This document shows positions 1 through 5,351 of a stretch of 8,889 bases of DNA, in pieces. A program made the position numbers and the translations under genes. The DNA is taken from positions 1 through 8,889 of the forward strand of contig JBBQTQ010000096.1 in the NCBI GenBank assembly GCA_038213135.1, read 5' to 3'. Each line of letters starts with the position of its first letter. Position 1 is the first letter of the stretch. The stretch is from JBBQTQ01 sp038213135. GTDB lineage: Bacteria > Actinomycetota > Thermoleophilia > Gaiellales > Gaiellaceae. The notes beneath the pieces are model-generated. The model was not told the DNA's origin. It was given only the letters and a program-made list of their open reading frames with translations, and ran no database searches.

Positions 1-12
1 TGAACTTGAACT
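1..12. repeat. Tandem TGAACT hexamer at IS left tip
   Basis: TGAACT occurs twice back to back (1-6 and 7-12). The second copy is the tip of the left inverted repeat, because only that register aligns with the right end. The first copy lies outside the element and reaches the window edge, so its origin cannot be settled here. Confidence 0.6.
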
Positions 13-33
13 TGACCCGGTTCTGTTGACACC
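7..33 (+). repeat. IS left terminal inverted repeat (IRL)
   Basis: It starts TGAACTTGACCCGG and pairs with 1276-1302 reversed at 21 of 27 positions. The outer eight bases and an internal GTTGACA block are identical in both ends. Transposase binding and cleavage would occur here. Confidence 0.85.
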
Positions 34-41
34 TTGATAGT
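12..41 (+). promoter_or_regulatory. Possible IS promoter inside the left end
   Basis: TTGACC (12-17), a -35-like hexamer within the inverted repeat, is followed after 18 bases by GATAGT (36-41), a -10-like hexamer. Transcription would start a few bases before the orfA ribosome site. The spacing is acceptable, but the -10 matches the consensus at only four of six bases, so this is tentative. Confidence 0.35.
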
Positions 42-57
42 TGGCGCCGTTGGCGTC

Positions 58-66
58 GGAGAGGAG
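58..66 (+). promoter_or_regulatory. Ribosome binding site of orfA
   Basis: The purine run GGAGAGGAG ends six bases before the ATG at 73. This fixes that ATG as the orfA start rather than the in-frame GTT/TTG region further upstream. Confidence 0.75.
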
Positions 67-72
67 TCAGTG

Positions 73-364
73 ATGGGTCGTCCGTCGAAGTGGTCGCCGG
101 AGTTTCGGCTCGAGGCGGTGCGGTTGTATCGGGACGGGCAGGAGTCGATCCCGGAGGTCGCTCGTCGGGCTGGGGTTGAATCCGGAGACGTTCCGGAAGT
201 GGGTGCGGCAGGCCGAGATCGAGAGCGGTGAGCGGGAGGGCCTGACGCGGGAGGAGAGGGCCGAGGTGCGTGAGCTGCGCTCGCGGGTGCGCCGGCTGGA
301 GGAAGAGAAACTGATCCTGCAGAAGGCGGCCGTGTATTTCGCGCGGGAGACAGATCGGCCGTGA
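73..364 (+). pseudogene. IS3 orfA, frameshifted (HTH transposase subunit)
   Basis: OrfA of IS3 elements is a small DNA-binding protein (helix-turn-helix then leucine-zipper coiled coil) that supplies the N-terminus of the OrfAB transposase. From the ATG at 73 the frame reads MGRPSKWSPEFRLEAV and reaches EVARRA, then turns into nonsense and stops at 229-231. The continuation (NPETFRKWVRQAE, then a charged coiled-coil stretch ending FARETDRP) lies in the next frame from about 170 to the TGA at 362-364. Removing one G from the GGG at 167-169 joins the two as ...EVARRLGLNPETFRKW..., exactly as expected for the family, giving about 96 residues. The break is therefore a single-base insertion inside the HTH. 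The coiled-coil half could still be made only if a start is used internally. A sequencing error in this G/C-rich run is the main alternative. Confidence 0.85.
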
Positions 365-1272
365 TGGCCTTCCGGCTGATCGATCAGGAGCGGGCGCACC
401 ACCCGGTCTCCTTGTTGTGCTCGGTGCTGAAGGTCACCCGTCAGGGCTACTACGCCTGGAGGAGTCGGCTGCCGTCTGCTCACCGGGTCCGTGACGAGGA
501 GTTGAAGCCGGCGATCGTGGCGCTGTACGAGAAGTCGCGTGAGACCTACGGGGCGCCGCGGATCACGCGCAGGTTGCGGATCGAGCAGGACATCCGGATC
601 GGCCGCAAGCGGTCGGCCCGGCTGATGTGCGAGCTCCAGATCAGGGGCTGCAGCCGCGGGATCGGCAAACCACGCACGACGATCCCCGACAAGGACGCTC
701 CGGTGTCGCCGGATCTGCTCAACCGGGACTTCACGGCCACACGGCCGGATCAGAAATGGGTCGCGGACATCACCTACATTCCGACCTACGAGGGCTGGCT
801 GTTCCTGGCCGCGGTCAACGACGTCTACAGCCGCAAGCTCGTCGGCTGGAGCATGCGCGACAACCTCGAGGCCGAAATCGTTGCCGACGCGATCGGGATG
901 GCCGTCGCCCACCGCCAACCCAAAGACGGTCTGATCCACCACTCAGACCGCGGCTCGCAGTACACCAGCATGCTCTGTGGGCGCACGCTCAAGGACGCCG
1001 GGATCGTGCAGAGCATGGGCTCCGTCGGCGATCCGTGGGACAACGCGATGATGGAATCCGCGATCGGCACCGTCAAAGCCGAGCTCGTCGACCGACACGT
1101 CTTCCGCAGCAAGGACCAAGCCCGGCTCGCTGTTTTCGACTACATCGAGAGCTTCTACAACCCCCACCGCGCCCACAGCGCCCTCGACTACCTCAGCCCC
1201 GACGAATACGAAACCGCCTACCATCGACGCGAGAAGGAGAAAGCCACCCAACACCTGGCAGAAGCCGCTTAA
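361..1272 (+). CDS. IS3-family transposase OrfB (DDE integrase core)
   Basis: This is the catalytic half of the IS3 transposase, which cuts and joins DNA ends of the element. About 303 residues are encoded from the GTG at 361; the ATG at 364 is an equally possible start one codon later. Residues about 45-100 form the HTH_21 region (RDEELKPAIVALYEKS... TYGAPRI). The rve/RNase H-like core follows from about residue 125, with the triad D136 (WVADITYI), D196 (HHSDRGSQYTS) and E232 (MMESAIGTVK). The 35-residue gap between the second Asp and the Glu is the D,D(35)E hallmark of IS3. The C-terminal YNPHRAHSALDYLSPDEY motif is also typical. The start overlaps the orfA stop (GTGATG). The frame is open back to 274, so a -1 frameshift from orfA would make a fusion, but I could not identify a convincing slippery heptamer. 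The gene is intact and full length. Confidence 0.95.
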   Translation: MMAFRLIDQERAHHPVSLLCSVLKVTRQGYYAWRSRLPSAHRVRDEELKPAIVALYEKSRETYGAPRITRRLRIEQDIRIGRKRSARLMCELQIRGCSRGIGKPRTTIPDKDAPVSPDLLNRDFTATRPDQKWVADITYIPTYEGWLFLAAVNDVYSRKLVGWSMRDNLEAEIVADAIGMAVAHRQPKDGLIHHSDRGSQYTSMLCGRTLKDAGIVQSMGSVGDPWDNAMMESAIGTVKAELVDRHVFRSKDQARLAVFDYIESFYNPHRAHSALDYLSPDEYETAYHRREKEKATQHLAEAA

Positions 1273-1275
1273 TCC

Positions 1276-1302
1276 CCTGTCAACGAAAACGGGGCAAGTT
1301 CA
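1276..1302 (-). repeat. IS right terminal inverted repeat (IRR)
   Basis: Read on the minus strand it starts TGAACTTGCCCCG and matches the left end at 21 of 27 positions. It begins three bases after the orfB stop codon, the normal compact layout for IS3 elements. Confidence 0.85.
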
Positions 1303-1374
1303 GTGCATCCCACTACCTCCTCGGCTCACCTGACCAGGCCAGAACGGCGTGGCGCGGCTAGGCCTCTGCGTCGT
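1303..1374. other. Short spacer between IS and propeller gene
   Basis: These 72 bases separate the IS right end from the stop codon of the converging propeller gene. I see no gene, strong hairpin or T-tract in them. Confidence 0.6.
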
Positions 1375-2616
1375 CTAGTGCTTCTTCGTCTTGAGGCTGA
1401 CGATGACCTCGAAGCTGCCGGTCGCCTTGTTGCCCGCCTTGTCGGTCGCCGAGCAGTGGACGGTCGTCTTCCCGAGCTTGAACAGATGCGGGGAGGCGGG
1501 CACGCAGGTCTCGGCGATCAGGCCGTCGACGAGATCCTTGGCGACGGGCCCGAAGCTGAGCCGGCGGCCCTTCTTGCTCATCGTGGTCGCATGGATGGCG
1601 GTCTTTGGGAGCCGCAGGTCGGGCGGGGTCGTGTCCGGAATGGTGAGCCGCCCGATCCGGTCCCCGCTGCCCTTGTGCTCGGTGAACCAGAGGTTCCCGT
1701 CCGGGCCGGCGGCGATCCCCTGGGGGCCGCTGCTCGCGGTGATCCCGGCGCTGTACTCGCTGACGGCACCGGCGGTCGTGATCTTCCCGATCCTGTTGCC
1801 CTCAGGCTCGGTGAACCAGAGATTCCCGTCCGGACCGGCGGCGATCCCGGAGGGGGCGCTTCCGGCGGTGATCCCGGCGCTGTACTCCGTGACGGTGCCG
1901 GCGGTCGTGATCTTCCCGATCCTGTCGCTGCCGGCTTCGGTGAACCAGAGCTTGCCGTCCGGGCCTTTGGCGATCCCATAGGGGTGGCTGCCAGCGGTGA
2001 TCCCGGCGCTGTACTCCGTGACGGCGCCGGCTGTCGTGATCTTGCCGATTCTGTTTCCGTCACGCTCGGTGAACCAGAGGTTGCCGTCCGGGCCGGCGGC
2101 GATCCCCTGGGGGCCGCTGCTCGCGGTGATCCCGGCGCTGTACTCGCTGACGGTACCGGCGGTCGTGATCTTCCCGATCCTGTTGCCGTAAAGTTCCGTG
2201 AACCAGAGGTTGCCGTCCGGGCCCGCGGCGATCCCGCCGGGGAGGCTGCCGCGGGTAATCCCGTACTCGCTGACGACACCCGCCATCGTAATCTTCCCGA
2301 TCGTGCCGGCGTTTAACTCGGTGAACCAGAGGTTCCCGTCCGGGCCCGCTGCAATCCCGAACGGGTCGCCGCCCCGTTGGATCCCGGCGCCGTACTCCCT
2401 GACGACACCTGCCGTCGTAATCTTCCCGATCGCGTCGCCGTAAAGCTCGGTGAACCAGAGGCTGCCGTCCGGACCGGCGGCGATTCCGAAGGGGGCACTG
2501 CCGGCAGTGATCCCGGCGCTGAACTCCGTGATCGTCGGCGCAGCCGCACCAGCAGCCGAGACGACCAGCAACAACCCCACACACCCCGCCCCCAGCCAAC
2601 GAACACCCGCAACCAC
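1375..2616 (-). CDS. Secreted Vgb-like beta-propeller with C-terminal HYR domain
   Basis: The product is 413 residues. The GTG start is the first possible one, because an in-frame TGA lies 18 bases upstream, and AGGAGG sits five bases before it. Residues 1-26 form a signal peptide (Arg near the start, hydrophobic GLLLVVSAAGAAA, likely cleavage before PTITE), so the protein is probably exported. Residues about 30-327 hold seven repeats of about 43 residues around the core GIAAGPDGNLWFTE...RIGKITTAG, matching a seven-bladed propeller of the virginiamycin B lyase (Vgb)/NHL-like type. Residues about 328-408 (TTPPDL... LGKTTVHCSATDKAGN) are a HYR (immunoglobulin-like) domain with C371 and C388, a possible disulfide. 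True Vgb linearises streptogramins using conserved His/Glu residues. The only propeller histidines here are H211 and H314, so lyase activity should not be assumed; an extracellular binding or adhesion role is equally plausible. It stands alone, downstream of the tRNA, with the IS converging on its 3' end. Confidence 0.85.
   Translation of the reverse strand: MVAGVRWLGAGCVGLLLVVSAAGAAAPTITEFSAGITAGSAPFGIAAGPDGSLWFTELYGDAIGKITTAGVVREYGAGIQRGGDPFGIAAGPDGNLWFTELNAGTIGKITMAGVVSEYGITRGSLPGGIAAGPDGNLWFTELYGNRIGKITTAGTVSEYSAGITASSGPQGIAAGPDGNLWFTERDGNRIGKITTAGAVTEYSAGITAGSHPYGIAKGPDGKLWFTEAGSDRIGKITTAGTVTEYSAGITAGSAPSGIAAGPDGNLWFTEPEGNRIGKITTAGAVSEYSAGITASSGPQGIAAGPDGNLWFTEHKGSGDRIGRLTIPDTTPPDLRLPKTAIHATTMSKKGRRLSFGPVAKDLVDGLIAETCVPASPHLFKLGKTTVHCSATDKAGNKATGSFEVIVSLKTKKH
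1681..1800 (-). repeat. Near-identical repeat copy A (blades 6-7)
   Basis: This 120-base segment matches 2068-2187 at 118 positions when aligned by eye. The differences are C/G in the aggttNccgt stretch and C/T in tgacggNacc. The offset is 387 bases, exactly three 129-base blades. It encodes the end of blade 6 and the start of blade 7. Confidence 0.85.
2068..2187 (-). repeat. Near-identical repeat copy B (blades 3-4)
   Basis: This is the partner of 1681-1800, encoding the end of blade 3 and the start of blade 4. The match stops abruptly at 2188, where the sequences diverge within the variable loop following WFTE. Confidence 0.85.
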
Positions 2617-2621
2617 GACAC

Positions 2622-2627
2622 CCTCCT
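2622..2627 (-). promoter_or_regulatory. Ribosome binding site of the propeller gene
   Basis: On the minus strand AGGAGG stands five bases before the GTG at 2616, a strong Shine-Dalgarno. It supports the GTG start. This is the only protein gene in the window outside the IS with such a clear site. Confidence 0.75.
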
Positions 2628-2867
2628 CGCCTCACCGAACCGAACAGGCCGCCACGAGGAAGACAGCAGACGGCCGACAAAAGCTCTTCACCGCAACCCT
2701 AACTCGCGGCGACCGGCACGTGCAGCCGCAGGTCAGAGCCGGCCACACCGTCAGATCACTGTTCCCAGGCGGCTGCGCCAATCCCTCGTAGGCAGCTCTT
2801 CGCCCGTACCTGCCACATCTCTTCGGCGAGCGATCGGACACGAGAAGCCGCCTCTGAGCGCGGAAAT

Positions 2868-2886
2868 CGTTGTGAATCCGACAACG
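2868..2886 (-). terminator. Weak hairpin just after the tRNA 3' end
   Basis: On the minus strand CGTTGT and ACAACG form a perfect six-base-pair stem around a seven-base loop, starting two bases after the mature tRNA end, followed by ATTTCC. The stem is short and the T-tract poor, so this could be a weak terminator, a processing signal or chance. Confidence 0.25.
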
Positions 2887-2888
2887 GA

Positions 2889-2961
<73 letters not shown>

Positions 2962-2971
2962 TTGTGCGGAA

Positions 2972-2977
2972 AGTGTA
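2972..2977 (-). promoter_or_regulatory. Likely -10 box of the tRNA-Ala gene
   Basis: On the minus strand TACACT lies ten bases before the mature 5' end of the tRNA, fitting TANNNT and allowing a short leader for RNase P to remove. It begins seven bases after the stop codon of the upstream thioredoxin-fold gene. I see no TTGACA-like -35. Confidence 0.5.
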
Positions 2978-2984
2978 GCGCCGG

Positions 2985-3266
2985 CTAGGGCGCCTTCTCC
3001 TCCAGCTCGAACAGCCGCCCTTCACGGATTCGGGTGGCCATCTGCTTCGAGTCTGCGCGATACGCGGTGCCGTCCTCGAGCTGGATCACGGGCAGCAGGT
3101 ACTGACCCGACATGTCGAAGATCTCCTTGCGCTTACGGCGCGCGAGGTGGTGTTTCACGATTGTGTACTCGATGCCGGCCTCGTCGAGCGCCTTCTGCAC
3201 GCGCCAGCACGCGTGGAAGCGCACCTTGAGCCAGGAGTCGGTGCAGCGGTGGAGGAGGACTGCCAT
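2985..3266 (-). CDS. Thioredoxin/glutaredoxin-fold protein (GST N-domain-like), paralogue 2
   Basis: This 93-residue protein has a single thioredoxin-fold domain resembling glutaredoxins and GST N-terminal domains. The predicted order is strand (MAVLLHRC), helix beginning HACWRVQKALDEAG, strand (EYTIVKHH), then the cis-Pro motif LLPVIQLEDG (P59) and the GST-like YRADSKQMATRI helix. Where glutaredoxins have CPYC, it has FHAC: only C20 remains, and a second cysteine is at C8. It shares about half its residues with the upstream paralogue, including H7, C8, W12, H18, C20 and the WRVQKALDE block. It follows the paralogue after nine bases. Because TAGCCT sits six bases before its ATG, it may also have its own leaderless start. 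The substrate is unknown. Lacking CxxC, it is unlikely to be a standard dithiol reductase; a monothiol or thiol-binding role is a guess. Confidence 0.8.
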   Translation of the reverse strand: MAVLLHRCTDSWLKVRFHACWRVQKALDEAGIEYTIVKHHLARRKRKEIFDMSGQYLLPVIQLEDGTAYRADSKQMATRIREGRLFELEEKAP

Positions 3267-3272
3267 GCCGGC

Positions 3273-3278
3273 AGGCTA
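3273..3278 (-). promoter_or_regulatory. -10-like box overlapping a stop codon
   Basis: On the minus strand TAGCCT stands six bases before the ATG at 3266. Its first three bases are the TAG stop codon of the upstream paralogue. The same TAGCCT-N6-start arrangement occurs before the hydrolase gene at 8869, which supports a leaderless promoter. There is no Shine-Dalgarno here. Confidence 0.45.
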
Positions 3279-3557
3279 GCCGCCGGCGGCCCGCTTCTCG
3301 TCGAGCTTGCCTGCTCGGATCGTCGCGGCCATGTCCTTCGACTCCTCGCGGTACGGGGAGCCGTTCTCGAACTCGATCACCGGATACTGGCGCTGGCCGG
3401 AGAGCCGCTCGAGGTCGTCGCGCTTGCCGCGCCGGAGCGGGCCTTGAACGACCTCGTATTCGACGCCCTGCTCGTCGAGCGCCTTCTGGACGCGCCAGCA
3501 CGGGTGGCCCTCGATCTTCACCCACATGTTCGAGCACCGGTGGAGCTTCACTGCCAT
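3276..3557 (-). CDS. Thioredoxin/glutaredoxin-fold protein (GST N-domain-like), paralogue 1
   Basis: From the ATG at 3557 the product is 93 residues, the same length as its downstream paralogue, and both begin MAV-x-LHRC. An alternative ATG at 3593 would add 12 residues (TARTPRSIVAR) but would run through the divergent promoter and lacks any counterpart in the paralogue, so the shorter start is preferred. Domain features: C8, helix start GHPCWRVQKALDEQG with C20 in place of the second cysteine of a CxxC, cis-Pro in QYPVIEFENG (P59), and an REESKDMAATI helix like the ES motif of GST N-domains. It is first in a two-gene minus-strand unit and lies head to head with the dehydrogenase operon, 22 bases away, so the two units are probably co-regulated. 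The exact function is not known to me. Confidence 0.82.
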   Translation of the reverse strand: MAVKLHRCSNMWVKIEGHPCWRVQKALDEQGVEYEVVQGPLRRGKRDDLERLSGQRQYPVIEFENGSPYREESKDMAATIRAGKLDEKRAAGG

Positions 3558-3564
3558 ACGCGCG

Positions 3565-3570
3565 ACGATA
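3565..3570 (-). promoter_or_regulatory. -10 box for the minus-strand paralogue unit
   Basis: On the minus strand TATCGT ends seven bases before the ATG at 3557, matching the TANNNT-N6/7-start layout of actinobacterial leaderless promoters. A GAGGAG upstream is 13 bases from the ATG, too far for a normal ribosome site. Confidence 0.55.
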
Positions 3571-3572
3571 CT
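3567..3572 (+). promoter_or_regulatory. -10 box for the plus-strand operon, overlapping the divergent one
   Basis: GATACT ends seven bases before the GTG at 3580. It shares four bases (GATA) with the minus-strand TATCGT box. It matches TATACT at five of six positions. No Shine-Dalgarno precedes the GTG, in keeping with a leaderless message. Confidence 0.5.
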
Positions 3573-3579
3573 CCTCGGC

Positions 3580-4410
3580 GTGCGCGCTGTCATCCTCGAC
3601 CCGGCCGGGCAGCCCGTGCTCGGCGAGGTGCCCGAGCCCGACGGCGGGCTGCGCGTGCTGGCCTGCGGCCTCTGCGGCTCGGACGTCGAGAAGCTCGGGC
3701 GCGCGCCCGCGGGGACGGTGCTCGGGCACGAGGTCGCTGCCGAGCTGGACGGACGGGTGGTCGCGCTCGTCCACCACCTGCCCTGCGGCGAGTGCTCGCG
3801 CTGCCTGGCCGGTCACGAATCGACCTGCGCGGAGTTCGCGGCGCCGACGATCGAGCCTGGCGGATTCGCCGACCGGGTGCGCGCCGCGGAGACCGTCGAG
3901 GTGGACGCCGAGGCGACGCTCGCCACCTACACGGAGCCGCTCGCCTGCGCGGTGCGCGCGCTCGAGCGCGTTCCGGCCGGACGGGTGCTCGTCGTCGGCC
4001 AGGGCTTCGTCGGGCGGCTCTTCCTGGCGCTACTCGAGCGGCGCGGCGACGAGGTCTTCGGACTCGAGCCGAACCCTGAGCGACGGATCGCGCCCGAGCC
4101 TGACGGACCGGTCGACGCGGCGATCCTCTGCTCGCGGGCCGGGGCGGACAAGGCCCTGGCCGCGCTCGAACCCGGCGGTACGCTCGTCGCCTTCGCCTCG
4201 GGCGGCGCGCTCGACCTCGATGACGTCTACCGGCGCGAGCTCCAGGTCCTGGGCATGCGCTCGGCGACGCCGCGGCACATGCGCGAGGCGGCAGCGCTCC
4301 TCCCCAGGCTCGACCTGCCCGAGCCGACGGTGCTCCCGCTCGAGCGCTTCGCCGAGGGCCTGCTTATGTACACGCGAGGCGAGGCGCTGAAGGTCGTCTT
4401 CACGCCGTGA
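3580..4410 (+). CDS. Compact zinc-type medium-chain dehydrogenase (gene A of operon)
   Basis: This is an MDR-superfamily oxidoreductase related to threonine/sorbitol dehydrogenases, predicted to oxidise or reduce an alcohol/carbonyl with NAD(P). From the GTG at 3580 it has 276 residues, against about 340-350 for the family. The GroES-like domain keeps every zinc ligand: catalytic C32 (LCGSDVEK), H50-E51 (LGHE) and E119 (TEPLAC), and structural C69, C72, C75 and C83 (PCGECSRC...STC). The Rossmann domain has GQGFVG (140-145) but is shortened: after strand 2 (VFGLEPNPERR) it passes quickly to VDAAILCSRAG, so a helix-strand portion is missing. The upstream extension to 3526 would cross the divergent promoter and is rejected. 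The stop overlaps the next start (GTGA). The substrate is unknown; a sugar or polyol is possible. Confidence 0.85.
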   Translation: MRAVILDPAGQPVLGEVPEPDGGLRVLACGLCGSDVEKLGRAPAGTVLGHEVAAELDGRVVALVHHLPCGECSRCLAGHESTCAEFAAPTIEPGGFADRVRAAETVEVDAEATLATYTEPLACAVRALERVPAGRVLVVGQGFVGRLFLALLERRGDEVFGLEPNPERRIAPEPDGPVDAAILCSRAGADKALAALEPGGTLVAFASGGALDLDDVYRRELQVLGMRSATPRHMREAAALLPRLDLPEPTVLPLERFAEGLLMYTRGEALKVVFTP

Positions 4411-5351
4411 GGGCGCTTCGCTACCACGGCCCCGGCGACTTGCGGCTGGAGGAGATCCCGCGACCGGAGCCGGGCGAGGGCGAGGTGCTCGTCCAGATCG
4501 AGGTCGCGCTGACCGACGGCACCGACCTGAAGACCTACCAGCGCGGCCATCCGCGGCTGCTCTCCGAGATCCCCGGGCCCTTCGGGCACGAGTTCTGCGG
4601 GATCGAGGTCACTACCGGCCGCCGCGTCGTCGCCGCGAACTCGGCGCCCTGCGGTCACTGCGCCGCCTGCCAGGCCGGCCAGGAGACGCTCTGCCACCGG
4701 CTCGAGCTGCTGAACGGCGCCTACGCCGAGTTCCTGCTCGTGCCGGAGCCGATCGCCTCGCGCAACCTGCTGCCCGTCCCGCGCGGGCTCGCGCCGGAGG
4801 TCGCGGCGCTCGTCGAGCCGCTCGCCTGCTGCCTGCGCGGCGTCGAGCGCGCCGAGGTGAAGCCGGGCCAGGTGGTCGCGGTGCTCGGGGTCGGGCCGAT
4901 CGGGTTGATGCTCTGCGCCTGCGTCGCGGACGCGGGCGGCTATCCGGTGACCGTGGGGGGACGACCCGAGCGCCACCGGCTCGCGCCTGCGTTCGGGGCC
5001 AGGCCCGGGGACCCGGCCGATGCGGACATCGTGATCGAGGCCGCCGGCACCGTGCAGGCCTGGCGCGAGGCGCTCGGGCTCGTCCGGCCCGGCGGCACCG
5101 TCCTCTTCTTCGGCGGCCTCCCGAGCGGGACGTCGATCGAGGTCGACAGCTACCGGTTGCACTACGAGGAGCTGACGCTGCGCGGGACGTTCCACCACGC
5201 GCCCCGGCATGTGCGCGCCGCGCTCGCGTTCCTCGCGAGCGGCGCCTATCCGTGGGAGCGGCTGATCACGCACGAGGTCTCCCTGGAGGGGCTGCCCGGC
5301 CTCTTCGCCGATCCGCCGCGCGACCTGCTCAAGGCCGCAGTACGGCCATGA
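4407..5351 (+). CDS. Zinc-type medium-chain dehydrogenase with altered catalytic site (gene B)
   Basis: This 314-residue MDR protein starts at a GTG that overlaps the stop of gene A by four bases. The N-terminal domain runs RALRYHGPGDLRLEEIPRPEPG..., with GHE (H61, E62) and VEPLAC (E137). The structural zinc set C82, C85, C88 and C96 is complete. The position of the first catalytic zinc ligand, normally Cys in xCGTD, reads LTDGTDLKTY: D37 replaces Cys, with GTD retained. The Rossmann domain has GVGPIG (161-166). The end of strand 2 reads VGGRPERHR, with Gly instead of the acidic residue typical of NAD enzymes, so NADP(H) is conceivable. It resembles gene A and the two may be an ancient duplication. 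Asp can bind zinc, so activity may be altered rather than lost. A heteromeric partnership with gene A is inferred from the overlap and the complementary defects only. Confidence 0.87.
   Translation: MRALRYHGPGDLRLEEIPRPEPGEGEVLVQIEVALTDGTDLKTYQRGHPRLLSEIPGPFGHEFCGIEVTTGRRVVAANSAPCGHCAACQAGQETLCHRLELLNGAYAEFLLVPEPIASRNLLPVPRGLAPEVAALVEPLACCLRGVERAEVKPGQVVAVLGVGPIGLMLCACVADAGGYPVTVGGRPERHRLAPAFGARPGDPADADIVIEAAGTVQAWREALGLVRPGGTVLFFGGLPSGTSIEVDSYRLHYEELTLRGTFHHAPRHVRAALAFLASGAYPWERLITHEVSLEGLPGLFADPPRDLLKAAVRP

Larger units (their letters stand above)
7..1302 (+). mobile_element. IS3-family insertion sequence with broken orfA
   Basis: The element is bounded by 27-bp imperfect inverted repeats (7-33 and 1276-1302, 21 of 27 positions matching when one is reversed), with TG...CA tips. 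It holds the usual IS3 pair: a small HTH/coiled-coil orfA, and orfB encoding a D,D(35)E transposase in the -1 frame relative to the end of orfA. IS3 elements normally move through an OrfAB fusion made by -1 frameshifting. Here orfA carries a one-base insertion, so this copy is probably not autonomous unless the extra base is an assembly error. No 3-4 bp target duplication is seen: the bases before the left end are AACT and those after the right end are GTGC. Only six bases of left flank are available, and they repeat the element tip. Confidence 0.88.
1636..2520 (-). repeat. In-gene array of about 126-129-bp repeats (seven propeller blades)
   Basis: Seven coding repeats of about 42-43 codons follow one another, with each unit on the minus strand encoding GIA-x-GPDG-x-LWFTE. 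Nucleotide similarity between units is high, not only protein similarity. The unit ending YGITRGSLPG is slightly shorter and the last unit carries an extra SG. The array is the propeller itself, not a CRISPR or intergenic repeat. Confidence 0.85.
2617..2888. other. Intergenic region between propeller gene and tRNA
   Basis: This 272-base stretch is the upstream region of the minus-strand propeller gene. Apart from its ribosome site I see only a weak minus-strand -10 candidate, TAGGGT (2696-2701), without a good -35, and a small hairpin next to the tRNA. I find no convincing small gene on either strand; open frames here run into the antisense of the tRNA and are not protein-like. Confidence 0.55.

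Noticed and set aside
274..364. Programmed -1 frameshift signal between orfA and orfB
   Set aside because: The frame relation fits and the -1 frame is open from 274, but I could not find a convincing slippery heptamer or downstream structure by eye, so no site is annotated.
67..942. Long minus-strand frame opposite the transposase
   Set aside because: It has low-complexity composition and no motifs; it is explained as antisense of orfA/orfB.
1303..2316. Long plus-strand frame with Gly/Asp-rich repeats
   Set aside because: It is the mirror of the propeller repeats in a GC-rich antisense frame; the minus strand has the signal peptide, Shine-Dalgarno and recognised domains.
1636..2520. Regular repeats as a possible CRISPR array
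   Set aside because: Units are about 129 bases, coding in one frame, and the variable parts are propeller loops, not spacers.
4227..5273. 348-codon minus-strand frame opposite the second dehydrogenase
   Set aside because: It is Arg/Ala/Glu-rich without recognisable motifs, while the plus strand encodes a complete MDR enzyme with zinc-site cysteines.
5252..5347. Upstream extension of the first HTH_42 gene
   Set aside because: It would overlap the dehydrogenase by about 100 bases; the ATG at 5348 gives the family-typical N-terminus and an ATGA junction.
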